Shown: positions 11,476 to 23,090 of the stretch, piece after piece
How positions within the stretch are numbered: the stretch's first letter is position 1
How the letters are laid out: each line of letters opens with the position of its first letter
Source: Knufia peltigerae
Lineage: Eukaryota > Ascomycota > Eurotiomycetes > Chaetothyriales > Trichomeriaceae
Assembly: GCA_030247855.1 (NCBI GenBank)
Contig: JAPDRN010000004.1
Coordinates: forward strand, 124,001 to 188,000
Direction: 5' to 3'
Length of the DNA stretch: 64,000 bases
The notes under the pieces: model-generated
Database searches by the model: none
Told to the model about the DNA's origin: nothing
Seen by the model: the letters and a program-made list of their open reading frames with translations, nothing else
Made by a program: the position numbers and the translations under genes

Positions 11476-11870
11476 CTGATCGACCTCGAAGGAGTTGGCG
11501 GCGAGACGAACATGACTCAATCCCAGTTCCATTGTCGCTCCGATCAGAGCAAACATTGATCTGCTGTACCTGTGATCTCCACCTGTGGAACTCCTACGTC
11601 CATGAGAAACCTTGCAACGATCCACGATAGGCCACTTCATCATGCCCCTGGTACAAGTGCAAGGAAGTCGGACTTACCCATCGTGGTTAGCTTTGCGCAA
11701 CATTCTGACGCTAGCAATGGGACGAGTGGAGCTCCATCATACCATCGAGCATCAGATGAAGACTATAAAGGTGAAGACAGAGGATACTAACACCTGCGTG
11801 CGTACAGTCCCCTCGATGGTCTTGCTTTGGCTCTTCCAAAATCTCCTCGTGTTCGCCAATAAAAGTCACC
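11476..11870. promoter_or_regulatory. Regulator-transporter spacer / MFS promoter
   Basis: A 395-bp stretch between the Zn2Cys6 gene and the MFS gene on the same strand. No ORF of significance and no clear TATA box is seen. If the regulator is pathway-specific, its binding sites would be expected here. Confidence 0.4.
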
Positions 11871-13727
11871 ATGTACGACATTGTGCGGGATTCAACACTT
11901 GGCTATCTTCTTCGTCAATTCAGTCGTGGCCGCCTTGCCCCTCATCGTGAAGCTTTACCAGACTTTCTGCTAAGGACAGAGTACTGGCAGCCTGAAGATG
12001 TCCAGAAGCAAGTCGACAATCATGATAACATTCCTGAACATGGCGATCTCCCCCAAGCACATCAACCGAACTGTGAAGTGGACGACTTTGACAGCGGTGG
12101 ACAAAAGAGACGCAATGGATCACTTGACCCGGAAGCAGGACCAAACTACAACCAGAGGAAAGATATCATTGTGTCCTGGTACGAGGACTCGGATCCAGAC
12201 GATCCTCACAACTGGTCGCCTCTCAAGAAAGGCTACGTCTCCTTCGTTATACTGTTGTATACTTTCACTGTGTACATTGGCACGTCGATGTACACTGCAA
12301 GTATTCCCGACATCGTCAACATGTACCACATCCCTCAAGTCATTGGCTCTCTTGGCTTGTCTTTGTACGTCCTTGGATACGGAGTGGCGCCGCTCATTCT
12401 GAGCCCACTCTCTGAGATTCCATCGATCGGTCGAAACATTCCTTGCATCATCACCTTCTTCCTGTCGTTCATCCTCTGTATCCCAATGGCTCTTGTCGAC
12501 AATATTCCGGGGCTACTGGTCCTGCGATTTCTGCTGGGATTCTTTGGATCACCTGCTCTCTCAACCGGTGGAGCAAGCTATGGAGACTTTTACGGTGCAA
12601 AGATCATGCCTTATGTGATAACGTTCTGGGGATGTGGAGCGACGCTTGGTCCAGTATGTTGTGTCTCTTGTTGCCTGTCACGTCATTCACTTCTTTCCAT
12701 ATCATGCCCGCATCTGGCTAACACTAAACATCGTCTTAGGCTCTCGGTCCTCTTGTAGGTGGGTTCTCAGTCCAGGCTAAGACGTGGCGATGGTCCTCAT
12801 GGGAGCTTCTATGGCTGTCCGGCTTCACTTTGTTCCTCATGCTTGTATCCCTGCCAGAGACATCATCCAACAACATTTTGCTCCGTCGGGCTCAACGACT
12901 CCGAGCACGCACAGGATGTCTTGACCTCAAATCTGCGTCTGAATTCAAACAAGCCAAACTATCGCCTCGACAAGTTGTCTTCGATGCCCTCATCAAACCT
13001 TGGCAGATCAACATACTCGACCCGGCGGTTTTGTTCACCACGATCTACACGGCATTGATATACGGGATATACTATTCCTTCTTCGAGGCCTTTCCACTCG
13101 TATATGGCGATGAGTACGGGTTCAATCTTGGCCAGATTGGACTTGCATTTCTCTCCGTGCTCGTGGGTTTGGTTCTCGCAATGATGTTGTACTGTTCATA
13201 CTTTTATTTCTACGCGGACGCAAAGATGGCGAGTATGCAAGTTGTTCCACCTGAAGCGCGGCTGTGGCCTGGACTTGTCGCGACATTCTTCATCCCGGCT
13301 GGGTTGTTCATCTTTGGTACGTTTATACTGACCTGCTCTCGGCACTCTCAGGTCGAGGTCGATATTCTAACGCATGTGTGACGATATTACAGCTTGGACA
13401 GCACGGTCGAGTGTACACTGGATCGTCAGCCTGATTGGAGTGGGACTTAGTATGATGGGCGTCTTTGTCATCACACAGTGCATGTTTATTTACTTGCCGT
13501 TTACGTACGCGCAGTATTCGGGATCTCTGTTCGCCGCCAACGGATTTGCAAGGGCATTGTTCGCGGCTGGGGCAATCTCCTACGCGCGGCCCATGTTTGA
13601 TACGCTTGGTATAGACGGTGCAGTCAGCTTGCTTGCTGGATTGACTGTGATTTGTGTCTTTGGAATGTACTTCATCTACTTTTATGGGGCCAGGTTGAGG
13701 AAAAGGAGTCGATTTGCGGCATCTTAG
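11871..13727 (+). CDS. MFS drug:H+ antiporter (Flr1/Mdr1-like, DHA1)
   Basis: Exons 11871-12653, 12740-13316 and 13393-13727 (introns 86 and 76 nt) give 564 residues. The N-terminus MYDIVRDSTLGYLLRQFSRGRL and the cytosolic motif WSPLKKGYVSF are characteristic of the benomyl/methotrexate-resistance group (Candida Mdr1, yeast Flr1). Twelve hydrophobic segments are expected. The TM2-3 loop reads LSPLSEIPSIGRN, the family form of MFS motif A, and GFFGSPALSTGGASYGD follows. The central loop is about 60 residues (LRRAQRLRARTG...). It probably exports toxic compounds such as fungicides or plant or self-made metabolites across the plasma membrane. The adjacent Zn2Cys6 gene is the likely regulator (inference). 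Substrate is unknown. Confidence 0.93.
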
Positions 13728-14143
13728 GAGGTATGAGGAGGGCAGAGTCGGGCGGTCATTATTCGATTACTTAGACCGCAAAGACTTGAGCCTATGAACG
13801 TCTCTTGAGTAGGTGATGCTGTAGCTGTAAAGGCAGGCAGCAAGCTGAAGTCCAAGGGTGAAGCTAAAGAAAAAAAAGCCGACACCCAATCAAAAGGAGA
13901 AATTCAGCCTCGCGTTCGTTCAGCCTTGTGTAACCTCGAGCCACAACAATCATGACGCGTCAATTTTCGGTCAGCTTTTCCATTTTCAGTTTCGATCTCT
14001 TTCTCATTCTTCATCAATCGACATTCTCTGTCATCGCTGAATGGGTATCTCAATCTCAATCACATGAGAAACTAATGTCAATTTCTCTCTCGCTTTGGAC
14101 ACAACCAAAAAAGGTATCGTGACTAGCCCGCGGGTCACCGCGT
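13728..14143. other. Convergent intergenic, 416 bp
   Basis: Lies between the 3' ends of the MFS gene and the small minus-strand gene. An A-rich patch sits near 13866-13880. No gene or repeat is seen. Confidence 0.5.
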
Positions 14144-14708
14144 CTACAGGCGGTAGTACACGAAAGGATTGAAATTCTGAGGCATCCGTGGCGGGATCTT
14201 TGTTGCCTCATCTCCATCCTCTTTCTCTTCCTCTGCTCCGTTCTTCAAGCCATTTGACTCTTTGTGATTCGCCTTCATCATCTCTTGCTCACATTGATCT
14301 TGGATGGCCTTGCCTTGACCTTCCTTGTTCTCGGCGATGACGTTGTACATTGTGTCCTACATTCTTGCAGTTAGTTGTCGGCACATGATTCATATAATTG
14401 ACTGCGTGGAGACGTCAAGGCGAGAGAAAGAAAAAACATACCGATCCAAGAGTGGCTCTGGCAATTTCGCCCGCTTGATCTGCAAACATGGCAACCATGC
14501 GACAGACTTGTTCCACAGTCATGTTCTGGTCGCGTGCAAGGGTCTGCAGGTTCGCACCACCGGCGATACGCTTGGCCATATCAGAGGCAATCTTGGCTCG
14601 GTCCGTGTGATGAGTTGAAGGGAAGGAGGAGGAGGTGTTGTCTTTGTTGTTGTTGTCGTCGTCATGAGTGGCGCCGTCGACGTTGTTGATAGCGGCTGCC
14701 TCGTCCAT
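14144..14708 (-). CDS. Small protein with one HTH-like motif (family member 3)
   Basis: Minus strand, exons 14708-14442 and 14356-14144 (intron 85 nt, GTATGT...GTAG, phase 0) give 159 residues. The N-terminus is Asp/Asn-rich and disordered. Residues about 44-78 (MAKRIAGG...LARDQNMTVEQVCRMVAMFAD) match the HTH-like unit of the proteins at 6681 and 8462 in spacing and key positions: a small residue or Gly before helix two, (V/L)AR, T before helix three, then hydrophobic residues and a terminal aromatic. The C-terminal half is charged, with an acidic EEEKEDGDE run, and ends NPFVYYRL. I know no named family. It may be a nuclear protein (inference). Confidence 0.65.
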
Positions 14709-17206
14709 TTTCGTTTTTGGTTTGTTGGTTCTGTTCCGTTACGCTGCCGCTGAAGATGCTGACGCTGATGCGTAGGGTTAAGGAAATCGTTTTGCCTGCG
14801 AAGAAGAGGAATGTGTGCTTTGGGTGAGATGGATGGTTCAACAGAGATTGAAGAGAGATGAGCAAGTGAAGCTCGTCGCGAGTTTTTGTTGTCTGATGGA
14901 TTCTGGAGGCGCAGGCAGTAAACCACAAACACAACTTTTTTTCTTTCCACGCAAACCTTTTGGGGAAAGAAAAGGATCAAGGACTTTGTACTTTGACTAG
15001 ATGGATCTTCTTTTTGATCTCCTCATGTGCAACTCATAATTTTCACCATGTGGACATTTTGTTGATACGTCTGTCTGATGCCTCAAACCTGAATTCACAT
15101 GACTGCCAAAAAGAAGTGAGTCTCATACGCAGGCACCGATAAACTTACAACCGTAAACCATGGAATTTCACTGAGCAAGCCAACAATATCAGACAGGCAG
15201 CCATCCAAACAGTGGAGTAGAAGCAGAAGGCATGTCTTAACCACTCTGGAAACATTTCTGCCCTTTGTTTTTGTGGTTTTACCCCATTTTGACTCGTAGA
15301 GCTCTCATCTGGATGGTGAGAAGAAGGCTGGAAACAAACTGAGTCAGGACATGGAGAGTGAGTAGCCCGCCTATTTCTCCTCCAGCAAGTAAATGTACTG
15401 ACAGCATCTTTGTTACAGCAGCAGTCTCCTCCGGCCATCCACGGTACACGTACGAATGCAGTGTCCTCCTCTGGCCAGAACACCATCCGGCACAGCCTAC
15501 TGTTCAACGGCCACCCATGTCAACCCAGAATTAGCTTGAGACCCGATTACACATTACACATCAAGGCAATAAACAATAGGCAAGGCGGAAGAACTACACA
15601 TATGTCCAAGGCACGAACACACTCGGGCCTGGGTTGACGTGATGACCCTCCAAACTACGCCGTCGATGCATGAACAAACAGTCATCAACATATTCCACCC
15701 CGAGGAGTTTATGCTGTCCACGATCCTCCAGTGGTCCTCTCCGGATCCAATAGCATTGTGCAGCACTTTTCTGAGAAATCCCTCAAAAATGTCAAATTTA
15801 ATCCTTCTCGTCCTCGCAGCTGGCTAAGAGGACTTACGAGGAGGAGAAGGACTGGCCTTGATGATTATAGAATATGGCTACCTCGAATGAGCTGCTAAGA
15901 AGATGAAAGCTGACCCTATCCCCTTGGCTCATGTTTTGACTTCCTTTTGATAGACTTCTTTCTTTCCTCGGAACGGCCATAGCATAATCAATCGCATAAA
16001 ATTCTGTTGTTTTGATCCATCAAGACTTTATTTTCTCTCCGTTTTTCCTTCATGCGTGTTACACGTAATATGAATAATTATTCAATTTCTTATAGGACTA
16101 GAAGCAATATATTCATGATTATGATTATTGGGTCTGTTCAAAATGCAGTGTCAATGACTCTAAAGAAGCCAATATTCAATTTGAACTCGTATGGAAACTG
16201 AGGATTCATTCTGCTATGATTTTCGGTCAGATTTGGCGAGTCTAGTGGCATGACCGATGCTCAATATGCAATAAAGATTTTCGAGAATGAAAATGAAGTC
16301 TCAATGGTACCTACGACGAGCATTTGGGGCAGTTTATCTTGACCCCGTAACGCAGTTCGCTCGAAGTCCTTTCTGGGAAATTCTAGCCCTCGGCCAGGTT
16401 GGGTGACCCACAATTCCGTCTCCTCCACAAGAAAGAAAGGCTGCACTGCCTCATTATCCTCCTCCGTACTGTGAAGGAATCTTTCCACATGTTGATTTCA
16501 ATGCGACCTAGTTCGCCTTACCTGGTACAAAAAATTTCTCATCTTGCTCATGTCAATGGTCAGTGCTGGACCACCCGCTACATTCATTAGACATCCGCCG
16601 GCCTCGAGGCTGGCAAAACTCAAGTCTCAATCTCACCAATCCGGTCTCTCGATTGAACAAGCAATGGTGTAGACGCGCAAAGTTTGGCCACGTAAGCATT
16701 CTGTGCACTGCGGCAGAACTCGAACGGCACAGCCTCATGGGAACCACACAGGAGTTTGACGGTGAAATAAAATACCTCTGTCTAAACTCCTACAGAAAAA
16801 GGAAATTTCAAAATCAATAAACCCATACAACGGTAAATCTATATAAATCCTCTGGGAAGCGTACTTGTTTTCTGGAACTACCTGTGTTCTAATCACACAC
16901 TTGACATTGTAAATCCCCGTGAATGGAACACCTTGCCTTCGATCGAATTTGCTCCCGGGTCATGGTCTGTAAACGACCCTCGAGCCCAAAGATCCCGACG
17001 TTCTCCTGCGAGACAGCTCCACGAGACCTACAGCCACCATAGGGCGAGATTTTCCTGCAGTGAGACGTATAAAAACTGAACTATACATGACTGGCTGGGA
17101 TTTGGTTGAGAAGGATAGTTGGATGACGAGCCCCGAGTGATGAGCGACGAGCCGACCTGGCAGAAGAAGACCTTTTCAAATTGAGCTCCGCTTGAGAAGA
17201 AGGACA
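14709..17206. other. Long divergent intergenic region, 2.5 kb
   Basis: Separates the minus-strand small gene from the plus-strand iron permease, so it carries both promoters. Several frames of 60-120 codons occur on both strands, but none has recognisable protein character, good splice partners or homologous motifs. No tRNA-like or repeat structure was noticed. Confidence 0.4.
17068..17074 (+). promoter_or_regulatory. TATA-box-like element before the iron permease
   Basis: TATAAAA lies 133 bp upstream of the permease ATG at 17207, a plausible core-promoter position for a fungal gene with a short leader. Confidence 0.4.
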
Positions 17207-18796
17207 ATGGCGAGACAAGCTGAAACTCAAATGACGGCCGCCGGCCCTGGTGAAAAGAACAATCTACTGAGGCAGATTGGCAATGTCATCAGCAAGCCGG
17301 GGGAAAAAGGAGAGATCCGGGGAGCTGCTCCGACTCAGAGTGTAAGTGAGGGTGGTCAACACAACACTACTGGCTTCACGCCAATGGCCAAAGCGAGACT
17401 GCTGGATCGGTGGCTCGACAGGGTCGTCGCCGCTGCAGGTTCTCAATCTGCGCTCGCCGTCATCATGTCGGGATTGTTGACGTGGGCCTTGCTCGGCATC
17501 CACTACGGCCACGACAATCTCTGGCAGATCCTGATCTCGGACATCCAAGCCATCGTCAACTACATCTACGATTCTTTCCTCGTTCGGCAACAGCTCAACG
17601 GATACGACGATGGGATGTACGCGACCATCCAGCTGCAGTCCCGACTCCTGAGCCACGTCAGAATGCTCGACAGGGTTCGTCGCGGCTCCGGCTTTGACGA
17701 ACTTGTCGACCTTTCCAACCAACAGCAACTGTCGGATCGGGACATATCGGACTTTGCTGATAGTCTTCCTCCAGAGACGCGGTTCGGGCGTTTCGTGACC
17801 AAGACATCTGAGATCCTGGGACATCTGCTCACGATATGCGCGTACTGGGTGGCCGTCTTTGTTTGGATCGGCATCGGTCCGCTCAACGGTTGGAGCAACG
17901 ACTGGCAACTGTACATGAACTCGGCCTCGTCTGCGACCATGGTCTTCAGCTTTGCCTTCATCGCCAACGTCCGGGAACGCCACTCGGCGTACATGGAAAG
18001 GTGTCTCGACCTGATCTTTAAGGTGGACTCGGCCCTGGAAATCAAGCTTCGACGTTTGACGGGTGATTCTCTGGACAACCCGGTCGTGGTCGCGCCGCCA
18101 CCAAAGATGAGCAAGATCCAACGGGCCACCTTCTACTACGCCGACTTTGTCGGAACACTCATCGGCATCGCCATCCTGGTCTGCGTGATGGTGACGTGGG
18201 TCGCCATCGGCCCGGTCCTCGACTTCAACGACAACTGGTGGCTCATCATCGGCACCTACGCCGGTCTCGTGGGAATGAATGACGGTTTCGTTCTCCGAAA
18301 CATCCAGGCCCGACTGAATTCGTACGTCGAAAGGGAATTCGATGAAATCGACGTCGGCGACGAGAGGCTCTTCGGGGCGATCGGGCTGACACCGCCCCCC
18401 AGGGAGACGATCCACGACCCGAGCCTGACGTACAGACTTTCCGAGGTCATGGCTCGCGTCTGTGCCCACGAAATCACCGTCGTCCTCGGGGTGCTGACAC
18501 TTGTCGGCCTGGTGGCCGGATCGTCCGCCATGAGATGGAGCTTCACCGGCCAGTTGCTCTCGAACGTCCCACCGAGTTTGATCGAGAACTTTCTCATGCT
18601 CGTGCTCATCACGGGACACAATGCCGCCGACAAAAGGTCCCGCGTCAACCTGCGGAATCTGTACGACCGGCGACTGATGCTTCTTTCTTTCGTGAACCGG
18701 CTTGAGAACGCTGCCCGGGACCGAGACGTGCTGTCTCTAGGGGATGGAACCAAGGAGCCTGCGTCGGTGAGTTGCCGCCCCAAACATGATGCGTGA
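17207..18796 (+). CDS. Low-affinity iron permease (Fet4-like)
   Basis: A single exon of 529 residues starting at the first ATG in frame. It belongs to the fungal Fet4 family of low-affinity Fe(II) (also Cu/Zn) plasma-membrane transporters, recognised from LLDRWLDRVVAAAGS followed by a TM, then DNLWQILISDIQAIVNYIYDSFLVRQQLN. About seven hydrophobic helices follow (for example LLTICAYWVAVFVWIGIG, GTLIGIAILVCVMVTWVAIG, ITVVLGVLTLVGLVAG). Family-like loops ENFLMLVLITGHN and RSRVNLRNLYDRR lie near the end. The 30-residue N-terminal tail is hydrophilic. The coding strand is markedly GC-rich at third positions, which leaves a long meaningless open frame on the opposite strand. Expression would be expected to respond to metals, but no clear SreA-type GATA site was found nearby. 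Confidence 0.92.
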   Translation: MARQAETQMTAAGPGEKNNLLRQIGNVISKPGEKGEIRGAAPTQSVSEGGQHNTTGFTPMAKARLLDRWLDRVVAAAGSQSALAVIMSGLLTWALLGIHYGHDNLWQILISDIQAIVNYIYDSFLVRQQLNGYDDGMYATIQLQSRLLSHVRMLDRVRRGSGFDELVDLSNQQQLSDRDISDFADSLPPETRFGRFVTKTSEILGHLLTICAYWVAVFVWIGIGPLNGWSNDWQLYMNSASSATMVFSFAFIANVRERHSAYMERCLDLIFKVDSALEIKLRRLTGDSLDNPVVVAPPPKMSKIQRATFYYADFVGTLIGIAILVCVMVTWVAIGPVLDFNDNWWLIIGTYAGLVGMNDGFVLRNIQARLNSYVEREFDEIDVGDERLFGAIGLTPPPRETIHDPSLTYRLSEVMARVCAHEITVVLGVLTLVGLVAGSSAMRWSFTGQLLSNVPPSLIENFLMLVLITGHNAADKRSRVNLRNLYDRRLMLLSFVNRLENAARDRDVLSLGDGTKEPASVSCRPKHDA

Positions 18797-20335
18797 GTGG
18801 GGCCCCCGGACTTTGTGATTGCTTCGTTGCTTTCGTGGGAAATCAGGAAAAGTGTCACATGTGTTCAGAGTAGAATAGAACTTTACAAGAGAAAAAAAAA
18901 GGTGAAAATGATGAAACCGGAACGGAAAAAAAAGAACAAAACCAAAAGAGAAAAAAAAGAGGGAAGGATTCCTCCTAGAAGATAGTCGCCGTAGGGTGTA
19001 GCTAGCTTATACCCAAGGTAGAGAATTCTTTCCTCAAAATTATCTCGTGGCACGTTTCATCCCCATCTCGTAGCCTCGTAACATGGAAGCTGGCCGCCGA
19101 AGATGACAAGGGAAGAAAGATTTGCCTCGAATCGAAATGGACCAGGACATGGCGACTTTGGTTTGATAAGAGTGGTAGTTGCACTATGGTCATGGATCGA
19201 GAAAAGCTCATCGATATTTGTATCCGTCACCGATGACCAAAAGTCACCTTCGCGGTTGATGGCAGCCGGGGAAAAGCCTACCGCCTTTGATTCGGCGTGT
19301 TGTTTGCGCCGATACTTCGGTATACATGAAAGAACGAGGTACTCTGCTTCCCTGTGCCCCCTCTGAGCTTAAAGAAGCTACCCTGATAGTAATAGCTAAA
19401 ATAGGTATTTCGAAGCGCTTGAGGAAAACACAAGCTCGACATTTAAAGAACGAGAGGTGATTCGCCCAGCGACGCACTATTCTTGTAAAAGGGGGACTTT
19501 GGCCAGTTCTCATTGCACTAGACAGCGGACAAGGCTGTTCTTTATCACACCGGTTGTGAAATACACCAATGGTTGTTTGCCACATCATTTCGAGCTTCTA
19601 GGTTTCTCGCATGCCTCTAGCTACAGAAACAACGTGTTTGGTCAAACGTCGGCACTCAGAAGCTTCAACGCAGCTACGACAGACGATCTTGCAGGCCATA
19701 TTTGGGAGAGGGCAACAGCGGCGGCGAGCCAAATGCTATTTCAGCCCCGGACGGGAAAGGGTGGGTCCACGTCCTGACGATCAAGACGAGCCCTACATTG
19801 ACGACCTTTGGAACGTACGATTCGAGGAGCATAAGCCGAACGATATTGATGATCTGGTCAGCCATACTGGACTGTTCGCAACGTTTGCAAGTATACAGAG
19901 TACAAGTTCCTTTAAAACGGGTACCTTGCGGCGGTGAAAGCTTTTCCTATGATAGGCCCCGGACAAGGATGATATGAAATGCCTAGATCGCTCGAGAACA
20001 AGAACACAATTGTCGTTGACGGCCCGATACCAACGGCTAAGCGAAGGCTGCCTGAACGCTCCCTGAGCTGCGATCGGCTATACCATACCACTCAGTCAGG
20101 CATCTGCTTCAGACGGGCGCCAGTGACCCTGGCAGATTCCCTGTCCTAGTGTTGTACTGGTCTTACAAGCTGTCAGCCCCGTCGCATGAGGCTGTGTCTT
20201 TGAAGCCGCACAGCCCAGCGTATTGCGGTGAAGGCCCCCGTCATTATAGAAGCCTACACTACAACCTCGTTTCCTATTAGTTTCTCCCCTTTTTCACAAC
20301 TTCTCATCCTTCAAAGAACTCCATGTTCCGCTGTT
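18797..20335. other. Intergenic, 1.5 kb
   Basis: Begins with an A-rich tract (about 18890-18965, several runs of 6-9 A) just after the iron permease, probably 3'-UTR sequence. The rest, up to the HET gene, contains only short frames without recognisable protein features. A diverged gene fragment near 19600-19940 cannot be excluded. Confidence 0.4.
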
Positions 20336-22593
20336 ATGGCCCTATGCACTACTTGCAATAGCTTCGATCTGTACCAGATCTTCAATTACCCTGACGTGGG
20401 TTTGCCAACAAACGTCGTTCTAGATCGACAATATTTTTGGGACGAGCACTTAGACAGTTTGTGCTTCAGGCATTCTGATAACATATCCCAGATACAAGCC
20501 GCAGCTTCGGCCGGTTGTGGTTTGTGCACGCTTCTATTCGACGCATTCAAACGCAAAGAGCCAGGGGCAGCACAACTAGCGGGCGATCTTCCTATCATCC
20601 TCACGCAGGGCAAGACAATAGAAGACTATAAAAATGATCCTCCTCACTTTTCGCCATACCTAGAGCCGAAACTAAGGTCATTCTTCGCGAGCCCTGAGGA
20701 AGGGCCGATCAGCCTTTGTGATCTTGACATTAGCATTGATTATAGTATGTCTCATTTGCTGCAGAGCACCTTTCTACTGACCTAACACTGAAAGATTCTG
20801 TCAACATACCTTCAAACCTTCCGTTCGAACCGCTCAGCAAATTGTATCCTCATTCTAAGGATCCCGGCTGTGTGGCGCTTGCTTCAAGATGGCTCACATC
20901 TTGCCTGGAGGATCACGCTTGCCCGGCCCCCAACTCAACAGGTCCGAGATCGCTAATACGCTTCCTACATGTCGGAAGTGAGAGTAGAAATCCGCACCTT
21001 GTCGAGTTCCCGCCCAGAGTATCACTGCGACCATGGATTGCTCTGAGCTACCGGTGGGGGGACAGGGAGCCGCTGTTGAAGTTGATGAAAAGAACAGAAA
21101 AGCTTTTGAAAGACGGTGTTGAGATCTCGGCTTTGGACGCAACCATCCAGGATGCAATCATCATCAGTAGGGGGTTAGGGATTCAACATCTGTGGGTTGA
21201 TGCACTGTGCATATTTCAAGACCAGGAGTCCGATTGGTTGGAGCAATCTTCACAGATGAGTTACATCTATGGACAATCAACGGTGACCATCGCCAGCGTG
21301 GACACGGATGATGCCTCGCAGAGCTTCCTGAGACAGCGGGAAACCCAGTACGTCGGAATCTCTTGGAAAGAGGAGACGAATCAGGTCGCCAGTGACGAAT
21401 GCCGAAACCCGCCGCAGGTGTACGTCTCGCACTCGTGGCCCGATCGCAACGACCAGTTGACCGGACCATGGTCTAAACGTGCCTGGACTCTGCAAGAAGG
21501 ACTCCTACCAAACCGAATCTTGTTCTATTCTTCTCATCACATCGCCTGGAAATGCTGTAGTATGGTTCGGTACGAGCGAGCCGTCCAACACGTTCCCATG
21601 ACTGAGTTCGTCCTCAGCATTGTGGACGAACCAGGTGGAAGGCCCTTCTGGACGTTCGACCTTTTCACCAAATTCAAACTCCTGCCAAAGTACCTGGAGA
21701 ATCCGGAATGTCATTCACTCCATGATAGATATCGCATCTGGTGCGACATCGTCGAAGACTACTCTGCTCGATGTGTGAAATACCGGCGAGATCGACTCGT
21801 TGCAGTTTCAGTAATAGCGAGAATGTATGGAGCGATCCTTCAAAGCGATAGGTATGTGGCAGGTCTTTGGCAGTCGGACATGCTTCCAGGTTTGTTGTGG
21901 TACGCCGAGGGCTTGGAGCTATTCGGCAACAAACTTGGTCAGTCTACCCATGATGTCGAGGTCGAAGCTCCTTCCTGGAGCTGGGCCAACGCTCCTTGTG
22001 GGTATACCATTCGAAACGACTGGACAAACAAGAGCCTTAGGTCCCTGGCAGCACTGGAAGACGTCAGCTTTGATCTGGTGGAGTCAAGCAATCCGTTCGG
22101 CGGTGTCTTGCACGCCCAAGTCACCATACGCGGACCGGTCTGCCGGTTTTCTCGGCTTTACCATCCTACCTGGCGTTCCGCATCGAGTAATCTTTCGGCT
22201 TTCGAGCGCCACCTTTCTCGTGTGGTTGAGCTCGATTACGGTCAGAGAGCAAACGAATTTTCTGGTGAAGGCTGCTACGCCGCATTATTGTTGGTTCAAG
22301 AATTTCCTTCAATTGATTGCCGTGTTGATGCCCTTATCCTCAGGAGATCACAGTCACGCAAAGACGAGAGGGGCACGGTCTTTGAACGCCTGGGTGTTTT
22401 GCGACTGAGCTTCTACAGCATACCGACGTCTCCCTCGTTCTTGTCCAGAAGAATCGGACCTCAGGAACAATCACTGGACCATCGCCTCAACTCTAGGGGT
22501 GGGGTCCGACGGTCAAAGCGCATCTTTTGCAGAGAAGTCTTCCAAGAGTATAAGAGGAGCAGATGGCCCCGCGAATCTATCAGAATCGTCTAA
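20336..22593 (+). CDS. HET-domain protein (heterokaryon-incompatibility type)
   Basis: Exons 20336-20744 and 20795-22593 (intron 50 nt, GTATGT...AAAG, phase 1) give 735 residues. The HET domain is seen in order: WIALSYRWGD (about 218-226), LGIQHLWVDALCIFQD (264-279) followed by QMSYIYGQSTVTIAS, and RAWTLQEG with LPNRILFYSS (from 367). The first 130 residues have a Cys-x2-Cys (CTTC) and CGLCTLL typical of the N-terminal part of these proteins. The C-terminal 330 residues are variable, with the usual PSWSWANAP segment. HET proteins can trigger cell death after fusion of unlike hyphae, acting in the cytoplasm, but most members have no demonstrated role. No partner gene such as a NACHT/NWD or HeLo gene is adjacent. 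Confidence 0.92.
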
Positions 22594-23090
22594 TCACCAC
22601 CAACATGTCAATTTTGATGGGCTCGCGGGCTTGTCTGAGCTACGACGGCCTCAAAAATTCCCTTTATAGCACAAGAGAGGCTCACACGATCTATTTTGCG
22701 TCAATGTGAACTGATTCGGCAGAAAAACTAACCAGAGGTGTGTCTGTGGTGAGGGCAAGAAGCATATGTACCCTCGGTAGGTCTTCCACCTCTTGTACGA
22801 GTACTCAATTCTTATAGCGAGGAATCATAATATATTACTCAGTCATCATTAATCAAAAGCTTGACGCTACTCTCCTGTCTCCTTGATCAAACTACTCCTA
22901 TAACGTCCATAGTGCTAATCCATGATTCATGACCCCTATCCATGCCCATCATTCATAAATCCCCAAAACAATATCCATCCTTCAATCAAAATAATCCTCC
23001 CCCAAAGCGGTTCAACAGAACCCTAACCAGCTAGACAGATGGATTTGTGAATGAAGAAAAAAAGACAACACTTCTCCCTGAAAAGTCAAT
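22594..23090. other. Convergent intergenic, 497 bp
   Basis: Lies between the 3' ends of the HET gene and the Munc13-like gene. AT-rich, no gene recognised. Confidence 0.5.

Noticed and set aside
15145..15507. 120-codon frame in the 2.5-kb gap
   Set aside because: Cys/Trp-rich random-looking text, no motif, no splice partner and no codon bias.
17264..18619. 451-codon open frame on the minus strand
   Set aside because: It is the exact antisense of the Fet4-like gene. Its Asp/Arg/His-rich composition is what a GC-biased third position produces, and there is no domain.
19611..19937. 108-codon frame between the iron permease and the HET gene
   Set aside because: It starts without strong context and shows no recognisable domain. 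It could be a diverged fragment, but there is no support.
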